Of a stretch of DNA of 64,000 nucleotides, positions 56,279 through 64,000 are shown in pieces (the stretch's first letter is position 1; every line of letters starts with the position of its first letter). The notes under the pieces were generated by a model. That model did no database searches. It saw only the letters and a list, made by a program, of their open reading frames with translations, and was not told the DNA's origin. Origin of the DNA: Flammeovirgaceae bacterium UBA976 (lineage in GTDB: Bacteria; Bacteroidota; Bacteroidia; Cytophagales; Cyclobacteriaceae); the NCBI GenBank assembly GCA_002292365.1, contig DBBU01000052.1, positions 78,734-142,733 on the forward strand, in the 5' to 3' direction. Position numbers and translations under genes: made by a program.

Positions 56279-57007
56279 ATGGTTACTGTTTTGCTGATGA
56301 ACTATAAACGTCGAGAGAATCTAAATAAAATCATTTTGGCTTTGAAATCGCAAACCATTCCCTGTGAAATCTTTGTTTGGAACAATGCTCCAGAACCTTT
56401 TGTTCACGCTGATGTTGATTGGGTTTTAAATTCCTCAGATAATGTTCGCTGTTGGCCTCGGTGGTTTATGGGCACATTTGCTAAAAACGATTATATCATG
56501 TCGCACGACGACGACTTATTGATTACCAAAGAGGATGCTTTAGAGCTTCTAGTAAAAGAATACGAAGAAAAGAGTCATAAAGGGATGGCCATTGGCCCTT
56601 ATGGAGTAATTCTTGGAAAAAATAATCTCTACTTTCCTAAAAATGTCCTCGCCAAAGGACTACAAAAACTAGGGTCAATCGGTATCCCTAAACATCTCAG
56701 TTTTCCTCAAAAATGTTTAAAAGTGGATATTATTAAGGGGCGCATGATTTTTTTTAAAAAAGAAGGATTAAATAACATTCCCATCCTTCCTGAAGGTCCC
56801 AGTTCCTTTGTCCTTTGTGATGACATTGTCATCAATGCTCATCTAGCCCATGGGGCTTTAGGTCATCATCTTGTCACCAATAAGCTGAATGGAAAAATCC
56901 AAGATATTGAAGATAAGGGGAGCAGTACTGGATTATGGAAAAGCCATCCTAATTGGAAAGAAATGCGCAATGAAACTGCACAATATCATTTTAAAGAAAA
57001 ACATTAA
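56279..57007 (+). CDS. GT-A type glycosyltransferase
   Basis: A 242-residue cytosolic protein with a GT-A fold: VTVLLMNYKRRENLNKIILAL, VWNNAPEPF, and the DxD-type metal site SHDDDLLITKED. KGRMIFFKKEGLNN and VLCDDIVINAHLAHG form the acceptor half. It resembles the family containing exostosin-like GT64 domains, but substrates are unknown. It is transcribed divergently from the Wzi-like gene and convergent with the next glycosyltransferase. Confidence 0.85.
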   Translation: MVTVLLMNYKRRENLNKIILALKSQTIPCEIFVWNNAPEPFVHADVDWVLNSSDNVRCWPRWFMGTFAKNDYIMSHDDDLLITKEDALELLVKEYEEKSHKGMAIGPYGVILGKNNLYFPKNVLAKGLQKLGSIGIPKHLSFPQKCLKVDIIKGRMIFFKKEGLNNIPILPEGPSSFVLCDDIVINAHLAHGALGHHLVTNKLNGKIQDIEDKGSSTGLWKSHPNWKEMRNETAQYHFKEKH

Positions 57008-57034
57008 AGAATTGATCCTTCTTAATTGGTTGCC

Positions 57035-57748
57035 CTATAATAATTTCAGGAGCCCACTCCGATGACTCCTTAATTTAGCGGTGGCCCATTCAATGATTGT
57101 TATAGGCACCTTTTGTGAAACTAACTTCTTCATGTTTTCGCTCCGGTTCTGATCATCTGTTTGCGTGATATGAAAAGCAAATTTCCCGTGTCCAATGAAA
57201 CGATAAAACCAATGATATTTGGCACAATACCTCCTTGAAATAAGCTGTTGATTATTATAAAATTTAGGCATCACATAGTTCCAGTATACACCTTGATTCC
57301 GTGGATGTTTATCTGCCAAATGACGCCCCTCACCCCTAGACGCCTTCATCCACTCATCCACAATTTTCCTACCCTGCTGAGATCTTCTCACCATAATAAA
57401 GCCCGCATTAGGCTTTCTCCATTTAAAAAAATGGGTATCTCCTGGCATAAGAATGTGAATGTTCGAAGGCATCTTTTCAATAAAAAAATCTAAGGAAATC
57501 TCACTATTCATCAAGATAAGGTCTGCATCAAAAAGCACAATCCATTTAGATGCGCTCAATAATAAGGCCTGCCTAATCATCTCTATTTTGGTCCAGTTCA
57601 CATGCATATCTTCAACCAATTGTGAGCGCTGAACTGAATAACTGTATCCGTGTTTTTGAGCATATCCATAAACAGATGCCATCCCATATTGAGCATAATC
57701 GTCAATGTTCGGCGTAATCAACTGATATAAATCAAATTTTGATTTCAT
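57035..57748 (-). CDS. GT34-like putative glycosyltransferase
   Basis: A 237-residue protein. KIEMIRQALLLSASKWIVLF precedes the DAD metal motif (LFDADLILMNSE), and the later LMPGDTHFFKWRKPNAGFI and DKHPRNQGVYWNYV resemble the galactosyl/mannosyltransferase GMA12/MNN10 (GT34) group. It is last in the minus-strand unit 60330-57035, about 100 bases after the next gene. Donor and acceptor are unknown. Confidence 0.8.
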   Translation of the reverse strand: MKSKFDLYQLITPNIDDYAQYGMASVYGYAQKHGYSYSVQRSQLVEDMHVNWTKIEMIRQALLLSASKWIVLFDADLILMNSEISLDFFIEKMPSNIHILMPGDTHFFKWRKPNAGFIMVRRSQQGRKIVDEWMKASRGEGRHLADKHPRNQGVYWNYVMPKFYNNQQLISRRYCAKYHWFYRFIGHGKFAFHITQTDDQNRSENMKKLVSQKVPITIIEWATAKLRSHRSGLLKLL

Positions 57749-57845
57749 TTTTCTTCTTGTTGAATCATCTGTTCCCTATTCTTGTGCTTAAGACAGCGCA
57801 TGTCAAAATTAAGCTTATCTAAATCATGCAGTACCAAGATAAGAA

Positions 57846-58685
57846 TTAGCCTTTTTCAAAAGGCTCCATTTCTCCCTCTTTATTCATAAACAGAATTCCT
57901 TCTCGTAGACCATAGCTGCCATTATTTGCACTCAGTTTTTGTTGTTTGATATTCATCTTAGAGCGTGCTTTGTTCCAACGCTCCATACTTCGAAATGAGA
58001 TGTGAGCCGGTTTGTATTTTTCATGCTTGATGGCCTTGTTATATAATTTTTCGTTACGTTCTATTCTCTTGACGCCCATCTTTAAAGCCCTTAACATAAG
58101 ATCATTGTCTTGAAAGCCCATCTCCAATAGCCCTTCATCATAGCCTCCAAGATCCTCAAAAGCCTGCTGATAAAACGACATCCTTCCGTAGGACCCATCT
58201 CTCCTCACCCTACTGAATTGCCAAAGCATTAGATTGCTCTCCTCTTTGTAATATTGTTCCAATACAAATCTTCCTCCTTCCATACCAGTAAAATTATCGC
58301 AATCCAAATTGGTTAATATTATACCGCTCGCGACATAATGAGCTGTGTTTTTTGCCAATGGTGCCGACCAACCTTGCATCTTAGCCCTAAAATATTTTAA
58401 ATAGCCTTGACCAATCTCTTTAGGAAAGGTTTCCTTTATCCAATGCATGACCTCATCAGATTCATGAAAATCCATTAATATAAACTCAATATCTAACCGG
58501 TCTTCTTCGTTGTCTTTTAAATTTTGAAATAACGTTTTTTGAAGATATTCGAATCTATTTTTATGGGTAATACAAAAACTCAGTTTTGGGCTTTGATCCG
58601 CTGCAATTTCAATGGGCGCTTTCAAAAACGGTCCTTTACCCGGTCTTGTTGGTATCCCAAACCAATGATGCAAAAACGTTCTCAA
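57846..58685 (-). CDS. GT2-like glycosyltransferase
   Basis: A 279-residue protein with a GT-A fold: LSFCITHKNRFEYLQKTLFQN at the N-terminus, the DxD site ILTNLDCDNFTG, and an acceptor part QAFEDLGGYDEGLLEMGFQDND where GGYDE and GFQDND are typical of polypeptide-GalNAc- or chondroitin-type transferases. It starts 4 bases after the stop of the ABC exporter gene, so it is translated with it. Confidence 0.85.
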   Translation of the reverse strand: MRTFLHHWFGIPTRPGKGPFLKAPIEIAADQSPKLSFCITHKNRFEYLQKTLFQNLKDNEEDRLDIEFILMDFHESDEVMHWIKETFPKEIGQGYLKYFRAKMQGWSAPLAKNTAHYVASGIILTNLDCDNFTGMEGGRFVLEQYYKEESNLMLWQFSRVRRDGSYGRMSFYQQAFEDLGGYDEGLLEMGFQDNDLMLRALKMGVKRIERNEKLYNKAIKHEKYKPAHISFRSMERWNKARSKMNIKQQKLSANNGSYGLREGILFMNKEGEMEPFEKG

Positions 58686-58689
58686 ATGA

Positions 58690-60330
58690 TCATTTGTTTA
58701 TGGTTGTCGAAAACACCTTTCCTTCAGAAAATTCAATAATTCGATCCGCCAAATCATAATAATTGCTGTCATGGCTGATGACAATGATTGTTTTCCCTAT
58801 TTTCCGCAACTCAGGGATGATTTTTCGGTAATATTTTTTCTTAAAATAAGGGTCTTGATTTGCTGCCCACTCATCGAACAGCATGACCGGCTTATCTTCT
58901 AAAATGGTTCTGAGTAGATTCAACCTTCCTCTTTGACCGTAAGATAAATTTACATCCGATAACATCATCTGATCTAGCGAAATTTTATCCTCCAATTCTA
59001 GCATTTGAATGAGCTCTTTGGCATACATCCACATCGGTGAGTCTTTCAAGTAGGTGAGATCATCAAATACATAAGAATCTGCAAAGATAGCGGAATGTAC
59101 ATTTCGATAACTGGAAACCATAGCAGGGGTTATGGGCTGGCTTCCAAAAATTATCTGCCCTTTTTCCGGTGTATACAGCCCCGTAAGTAATTTTGAAAAC
59201 GTTGTTTTTCCGCTACCATTCCCTCCAATAACAAATAAAACTTCATTTTTATAAATTTTCAAACTGATCGGTCCAATCGTAAAAACACGCTTGTTAGACT
59301 GATAGCTATAGGTGACTTTTTCTAATTCGATTAGGCATGCCTTTTTTCGAATCCTTCCGCCGCTTTCCTCACTCAAGCTCAAAGATTCAACATTTTCCTC
59401 ATTGTAGTCCGTTTTTTTTCCTAATTCAAGCCCTAAGTCATTGATTTTTTCAACCGCTACTTTCATTCTTTTTACCCCACTAAAAAAGCTGATTAAAACA
59501 ATCATTGAGGGTAGGAGAAAAAGCATTAAAGTAAAAAACTTAATAAACTCCTCCTCTGAAAACCAAGAAATATTTTCTGCAAACATAACCAGGCCTGCAA
59601 TGGCCATAATGGCAATCCACTCAGGTGATTTTATTAAAAAAAGATTGATGTTATTGAGTATAATGTTTTGCCGGGCGAACCCATTACTTTTAGGAGCAAT
59701 GGCCCTCTCAATATAACTATCGTGATGTTTTTTGTTGAGTACTAATTCTTTTATTCCTGTAACCATCCCTTGTATAGTGGCATAAATACCGAGATTAAAT
59801 TCTTTCGCCTTTCTTTCTTCTCTATGAACCCTTCCCAAAACACTAAAATTAATGGCCAAAATGACCCCTAAGAGCAACACAATAAATAGAAATATTTGCC
59901 AAGATAGCCATAACATGTACATGAGAATCCCAAAAATTTTCAAACTCGAAATGATCGCTTCCGGTAGCAATTTAACGAAACCGGTCAGGGTATTGACTTC
60001 AGCCGTTAAAATGGGCGCTATTTTTATCGCCTTTCTTTCTATTGTTTCAAATGAGGACCTCATTACTTTTCGACTCAAATCAATTCTTAAAACATCAATT
60101 TTTTCTTCAAAAAGACGATTCATATACCGTCCTGAAAAAACTGAAAGACCCACTGAAACGGTGATCAATAGAACTACAGAGATTATGTTTTCCACATTAT
60201 TTTCTGTAGTCAGTGTATCATGCACCACTTTAATGCCATACGCATATAATATGGCTGAGGCCCCTCCTGCAAGTAATAGCCAAGTGAACCGCCTCCACCT
60301 ATCCCCTATAAGTACATAAATAACTTCCAT
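58690..60330 (-). CDS. SyrD/PvdE-type ABC exporter (cyclic peptide transporter family)
   Basis: A 546-residue half-transporter: six membrane helices (residues 1 to about 290), then an ATPase with Walker A GGNGSGKTTFSKLL near residue 371, signature NLSYGQRGRLNLLRTIL, and Walker B VMLFDEWAANQDPYF near 483. The DEWAA(N/D)QDP segment and the LSYGQRGR signature are typical of the PvdE/SyrD cyclic-peptide exporters. Family members move nonribosomal or modified peptides across the inner membrane. No peptide synthetase is in the window. It heads the unit with two glycosyltransferases, and a 23-codon frame ends 1 base before its start. Confidence 0.92.
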   Translation of the reverse strand: MEVIYVLIGDRWRRFTWLLLAGGASAILYAYGIKVVHDTLTTENNVENIISVVLLITVSVGLSVFSGRYMNRLFEEKIDVLRIDLSRKVMRSSFETIERKAIKIAPILTAEVNTLTGFVKLLPEAIISSLKIFGILMYMLWLSWQIFLFIVLLLGVILAINFSVLGRVHREERKAKEFNLGIYATIQGMVTGIKELVLNKKHHDSYIERAIAPKSNGFARQNIILNNINLFLIKSPEWIAIMAIAGLVMFAENISWFSEEEFIKFFTLMLFLLPSMIVLISFFSGVKRMKVAVEKINDLGLELGKKTDYNEENVESLSLSEESGGRIRKKACLIELEKVTYSYQSNKRVFTIGPISLKIYKNEVLFVIGGNGSGKTTFSKLLTGLYTPEKGQIIFGSQPITPAMVSSYRNVHSAIFADSYVFDDLTYLKDSPMWMYAKELIQMLELEDKISLDQMMLSDVNLSYGQRGRLNLLRTILEDKPVMLFDEWAANQDPYFKKKYYRKIIPELRKIGKTIIVISHDSNYYDLADRIIEFSEGKVFSTTINK

Positions 60331-60331
60331 T

Positions 60332-60403
60332 CTATCTTTCTAAATGCGAAGTTAATGGAATATGACCTGCTTTTAAATTTCGTTTTTTGATTCTTTTAAT
60401 CAT
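60332..60403 (-). CDS. possible 23-residue peptide or gene remnant before the ABC exporter
   Basis: A short frame MIKRIKKRNLKAGHIPLTSH-LER (23 residues, strongly basic) ends one base before the exporter ATG. The frame is open without a start back to 60457 (KYLGEQQKQRNLIYYR), so it may instead be the tail of a decayed gene. Whether it is translated cannot be told. Confidence 0.3.
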   Translation of the reverse strand: MIKRIKKRNLKAGHIPLTSHLER

Positions 60404-60539
60404 CCGATAATAAATAAGATTCCTCTGTTTTTGTTGTTCTCCCAGATACTTATTTTCTTATGGCTTTCCTATCATCTATCCTTTCCAATTAATCGCAAAA
60501 TGGTCTTATCCAATATCAATAATCGTCATTCTCAGCTCA

Positions 60540-62033
60540 TTATTGATGCGCGGGCTTCAATAAGTCGTTAATTGTTTTTACTGGATTGAACGTGCTCAAA
60601 GGAACTTCCACAAAAACAGTGTGCCAATACGACATAGCACCATTCCATAAACCGGGCAATTCCTGTGCTTTAAGATCCCTCCCTCCTTGAGACTTCTGAG
60701 TGATGATTCCTGAACTTAAATCGCGAAACTCCAGCAAATTAAATTTTTCATTTTTGTAATTTTTAACACCACAAACAATGTCAACGGGATTAAAATGAGT
60801 TGCGCTTTCAAAAATCTGTTTTTGTTCCATTATATTAAAATTCACCTGTGCCCCCTCCACAATTTGTAGAGATCTTCCTTTATCTGTAGCTGTCCAAAAA
60901 GGCCCTCCCCCTGGTTCTCCCTCATTTTTCACCATCCCACAAACTCTGATCGGGCGATTCAAGTGGTCCCATAAAGCCCCTCTATCGAGATCAACCGATG
61001 AATCAAAGCCCAATTCTTTACGCACCCATTGATTCATCCCAATCAGCCTTTGTTCAGAGCAAGTTGTCTCTAATTCTTTTAAAAGGGAAAACACTTTAGC
61101 TTGGACCTCTATTAACTTTCCTCCCAATATTTTTTTGTGTTCAATGGTCGCTGATGGATATCGGTCAATAGAAATGTTGTCTATGTTCTTTATAAAAATA
61201 AGATCGGCATCGATTTCATTGAGGTTCTCGAGCAAGGCCCCATGGCCAGCTGGACGAAAAAGTAGAGACCCATCGTCTTTTCTAAAAGGATTATTTTTCA
61301 AATCTACCGCTATTATATCGGTTGCTTTTTTTTGCTCACTCAGGCTGATTTCTATGATTTTTCCATACGCTTTTTCATAACTCTTGCGCACTTCGTTTAA
61401 GAGCCTATTAAAAGCATCGCGATGATGGACACTAATGGTAAAATGGATGTGGACGCGTCCTTGATCGTCGGCGGCATACAAACATCCCTCAACAAGATGC
61501 TCTTCGACTGGCGTCCGCACTCCTTCTGGATAAGCATGAAAGTTGATCAGTCCTTTGGGTAACTGCCCATAATTCAAGCCTTTTTCCTGCAATAATTCCT
61601 TTATTACCTCCGCAGGCGCTTCCTCAAAGATTCCTTTTTCGAGAAGCCCTGCTTTCAGCGTTTCATAAAAAGGAAATTGCGACAAATGGTTCAAAAAATG
61701 CGCTACTTCAGCTGTAGGTGGGAGCATCTCATTCTCTTTTCCTTGGTACTGATTTACTGCTGACAGATATTCGAAAAGCCCCTTAAACATTCGGGTTGCC
61801 GCTCCTGAGGCTGGGGTAAACTTTACCTTTTTTTTAGCTTTTCCACGCTGTTCATAAAGGGATCGTAATTCTTTTTTTTGTGTTACATTCAAACTTATGA
61901 TGCCCTCCGAAACCTTGGCGGATTTTATCAATTTTGCAAAGGGAAATCCCTTTTGAAAACGCTTTATTTGCTCCCCTACTTCTGAGGTATTTACGCCTTG
62001 GGCCAATAATTGTTCCTTGTCTAAATGAACCAT
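60540..62033 (-). CDS. DUF4301 family protein, nucleotidyltransferase-like motifs
   Basis: About 497 residues from the ATG at 62033; a GTG seven codons upstream is less likely. The family core is KFTPASGAATRMFKGLFEYL near residue 80, which resembles the Gly-rich nucleotide loop of sugar-1-phosphate nucleotidyltransferases. Later SLLFRPAGHGALLENLNEI and DADLIFIKNIDNIS resemble the UDPGP-type PPGHGD and IFVSNIDNL segments, and MVKNEGEPGGGPFW is another conserved loop. The function is officially unknown. It is divergent from mfd, and the ABC exporter unit follows about 200 bases downstream. Confidence 0.88.
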   Translation of the reverse strand: MVHLDKEQLLAQGVNTSEVGEQIKRFQKGFPFAKLIKSAKVSEGIISLNVTQKKELRSLYEQRGKAKKKVKFTPASGAATRMFKGLFEYLSAVNQYQGKENEMLPPTAEVAHFLNHLSQFPFYETLKAGLLEKGIFEEAPAEVIKELLQEKGLNYGQLPKGLINFHAYPEGVRTPVEEHLVEGCLYAADDQGRVHIHFTISVHHRDAFNRLLNEVRKSYEKAYGKIIEISLSEQKKATDIIAVDLKNNPFRKDDGSLLFRPAGHGALLENLNEIDADLIFIKNIDNISIDRYPSATIEHKKILGGKLIEVQAKVFSLLKELETTCSEQRLIGMNQWVRKELGFDSSVDLDRGALWDHLNRPIRVCGMVKNEGEPGGGPFWTATDKGRSLQIVEGAQVNFNIMEQKQIFESATHFNPVDIVCGVKNYKNEKFNLLEFRDLSSGIITQKSQGGRDLKAQELPGLWNGAMSYWHTVFVEVPLSTFNPVKTINDLLKPAHQ

Positions 62034-62185
62034 CTTCTCTCTTCTTTCTACCACAATAATATGGGATTCTCCGTATTTTTAATTAGTTACAAAGGCCTAT
62101 TTGATTTTTTCCTTACCACTCAAAATTTCTTTGGTGTTTTTACTTCCTTTTGATCACGTAAGATTTTTTTGGAAAGGGAAAGTTT

Positions 62186-62193
62186 TAGCTTTG
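62186..62193 (+). promoter_or_regulatory. candidate -7 element of mfd
   Basis: TAGCTTTG matches the Bacteroidota TAnnTTTG consensus and lies 23 bases before the mfd ATG at 62217. Confidence 0.5.
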
Positions 62194-62216
62194 TCGACGA
62201 GTTATAAAATTCAGAA

Positions 62217-64000
62217 ATGAAAGTAAAAGAAGTCGTCTCACTTTTTAAAAATGACCCTGCGCTTAATCTTCTTTTGGCAAAGATTAGCGAACCCCAAAAA
62301 AACATCAAACTGAAAGGATTGGTGGGCAGTTCTGATGCTATGAATTTATTGATTTCCTCAGAAAAAATTGAGCAGCCTCTACTCGTAATCATGCACGACA
62401 AAGAGGATGCAGATTTACTCATGACTGACTTAAATCATTTAGAAGAATCAAGGGTCCCTTCTTTTTTTCCTACTTCATACAAGAAACCTTATCAGCCCGA
62501 ATCCATAGACAACGCCAATATCCTTCACCGTTCTGAAACTTTGACAAGAGTGCTTAATGAAGAAACCAAAATCATCGTAACCTATCCAGAAGCTCTAGTA
62601 GAAAAAGTCCTCAACAAACGTTCGCTGATTCAAAACGTCTTTAAAGCAAATGTCGGAGAAAACGTTGACATACCTTTTTTGTCGGAATTGTTCTCAACCT
62701 ATGGTTTTGAAAGTACTGATTTCGTCTATGACCCCGGACAATTCGCCGTAAGAGGAGGCATTGTTGATGTGTTCTCCTTTAGCTCTGAATTTCCGCTACG
62801 TCTCGAATTATTTGGAAACGAAATTGAAAGTATTCGTTCGTTTGATCCAGAAACTCAATTATCAAAAAATTCACTTGAATGGGCTTCCATCATGCCCAAT
62901 ACGCATACCCAATTATTAAAAGAAGAGCGAATTTCTTTGTTGGAATATTTGCCAGAAAACACATTGGTTTGGATCAAAGATTTAAGAGAAACTCAGGATA
63001 TCATCTCTAAAGCATTTGACAAAGCGGCAGATTCATTCCATGACATTATCTCAATAAGTAACAATACTCAAGTCGTTCAATCTCCCTCCTTACTTTACGA
63101 AACCTCTGCCTCTTTTTCCTCACTCTTAAAAAAACGTAAAGTGATAGAATTTGGTAAGCGTGCTTTTTTATCACCTTCTTTTGAAATCGATTTTGAAAAT
63201 CAGCCTCAACCTTCATTTAATAAAAACTTCGAGTTCTTGGTAGATAATCTTGGCGCATTACAACACGACGGGTTTCATATTTTTATTTTCTCCGATTCTG
63301 AAAAACAACTTGAGCGACTGGCGACCATTTTTGAGGAAATTGATCCCTCTTTATCTTTTTCTGGAATCACGGGTAGCCTCAACGCAGGCTTTATCTCTCC
63401 TAATTCAAAAATTGCTTGTTTGACGGACCATCAAATCTTTGATCGGATACATCGAAGGAATGAAAAGCCCAAATTCAACAAAAAAAAGGCCCTTACCCTC
63501 AGAGAGCTCAAATCTTTACAAACAGGTGATTATGTCGTTCATACTGACCACGGTGTTGCCCGTTTTGCCGGACTAGATAAAGTCATGCGCAATGGAAATC
63601 AACAAGAGGTCATCCGTTTAGTATACAGAGATGATGATCTACTATACGTAAGCGTACATGCCTTGCATAAAATTTCTAAGTATACAGGAAAAGAGGGTGG
63701 GCCTCCCGCCACCAGTAAACTCGGTTCTAAAGATTGGGAAACGAAAAAAAACCGGGTTAAAAGTAAGGTAAAAGACATAGCTAAAGAATTAATCACCCTA
63801 TACGCCAAAAGGAAAACAGCTCCCGGATTTGCATTTCCTAAGGATACTTTTTTGCAAGCTGAATTAGAGTCCAGCTTTATGTACCAAGAAACCCCAGATC
63901 AACATTCCGCTACTGTAGATATCAAAACAGATATGGAGCGAGTGCATCCTATGGATCGCCTGATCTGTGGAGACGTCGGTTTTGGAAAAACGGAAGTGGC
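62217..64000 (+). CDS. mfd: transcription-repair coupling factor, N-terminal part
   Basis: The frame from the ATG at 62217 is open to the right edge (594 codons), so the gene leaves the window. Mfd frees stalled RNA polymerase and recruits UvrA. The UvrB-homology region contains YDPGQFAVRGGIVDVFSF and LRLELFGNEIESIRSFDPET; the RNA-polymerase-interaction domain has GDYVVHTDHGVARFAGLD; the translocase begins with PMDRLICGDVGFGKTEVA (Walker A). The N-terminal part is somewhat short but ordered as in the family. Confidence 0.97.
   Translation, partial: MKVKEVVSLFKNDPALNLLLAKISEPQKNIKLKGLVGSSDAMNLLISSEKIEQPLLVIMHDKEDADLLMTDLNHLEESRVPSFFPTSYKKPYQPESIDNANILHRSETLTRVLNEETKIIVTYPEALVEKVLNKRSLIQNVFKANVGENVDIPFLSELFSTYGFESTDFVYDPGQFAVRGGIVDVFSFSSEFPLRLELFGNEIESIRSFDPETQLSKNSLEWASIMPNTHTQLLKEERISLLEYLPENTLVWIKDLRETQDIISKAFDKAADSFHDIISISNNTQVVQSPSLLYETSASFSSLLKKRKVIEFGKRAFLSPSFEIDFENQPQPSFNKNFEFLVDNLGALQHDGFHIFIFSDSEKQLERLATIFEEIDPSLSFSGITGSLNAGFISPNSKIACLTDHQIFDRIHRRNEKPKFNKKKALTLRELKSLQTGDYVVHTDHGVARFAGLDKVMRNGNQQEVIRLVYRDDDLLYVSVHALHKISKYTGKEGGPPATSKLGSKDWETKKNRVKSKVKDIAKELITLYAKRKTAPGFAFPKDTFLQAELESSFMYQETPDQHSATVDIKTDMERVHPMDRLICGDVGFGKTEV

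Overview
The window looks like a chromosomal segment of a Bacteroidota bacterium, most likely of the Cytophagales. The evidence is a fused murF-alr gene, a DUF4783-nadC pair, the NRDE, DUF2132, DUF4301, DUF4783, DUF5117/5118 and DUF6702 families, many short lipoproteins, few Shine-Dalgarno sites, and TAnnTTTG-type -7 promoter elements. The assignment below phylum level is inference. No phage, conjugative element, insertion sequence or CRISPR array was seen. Two tRNA genes are present (His-GTG and Val-GAC) and no rRNA.

Layout. 1-7 kb: the end of hemB, a putative barrel protein, a stress-type locus (DJ-1/Hsp31-like protein, Crp-type regulator, DoxX-like protein), a dead purU, and a YdjC deacetylase. 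6.5-15.5 kb: housekeeping genes (GroES-like, rmuC, CPBP protease, NRDE protein, gcvP, pyrC, tRNA-His). 16-26 kb: a HisA-like TIM barrel, a two-component system, tRNA-Val, tandem GNAT, murF-alr, ggt, creD. 27-33 kb: an esterase, an AlkB-type hydroxylase, a two-repeat protein, then a stretch rich in decayed genes, and a sterol-desaturase-family protein. 34-40 kb: purK-purE, gpmI, DUF4783, nadC, recX. 40-44 kb: a GH13 glucosidase with an internally deleted sodium/solute symporter, a vanX remnant and an intact small zinc-ribbon gene. 44-54 kb: a Tat-type aminotransferase, an SDR, two outer-envelope proteins, M1 peptidase, HupE, DUF6702, a 2H phosphoesterase and a large zinc protease. 54-62 kb: Wzi-like barrel, three GT-A glycosyltransferases, a SyrD/PvdE-type ABC exporter and DUF4301. 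The window ends inside mfd.

Two themes stand out. First, ongoing gene decay: purU (nonsense plus frameshift), a DoxX-like gene and a Crp-type gene lying side by side (nonsense plus frameshifts), vanX, a DUF4468-like gene frameshifted in an A7 run, a symporter missing about 160 central residues, and two or three unidentified remnants. The mix of nonsense substitutions and indels argues against simple sequencing error for several of these. Second, a cell-surface block in which a cyclic-peptide-type ABC exporter sits in one transcription unit with two glycosyltransferases, next to a further glycosyltransferase, a Wzi-like protein and DUF4301, which carries sugar-nucleotidyltransferase-like motifs. 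This is the best candidate for an undescribed pathway, but its product cannot be read from the sequence. An isolated HisA-like enzyme lacking the family's catalytic base is the clearest candidate for a changed enzyme function.
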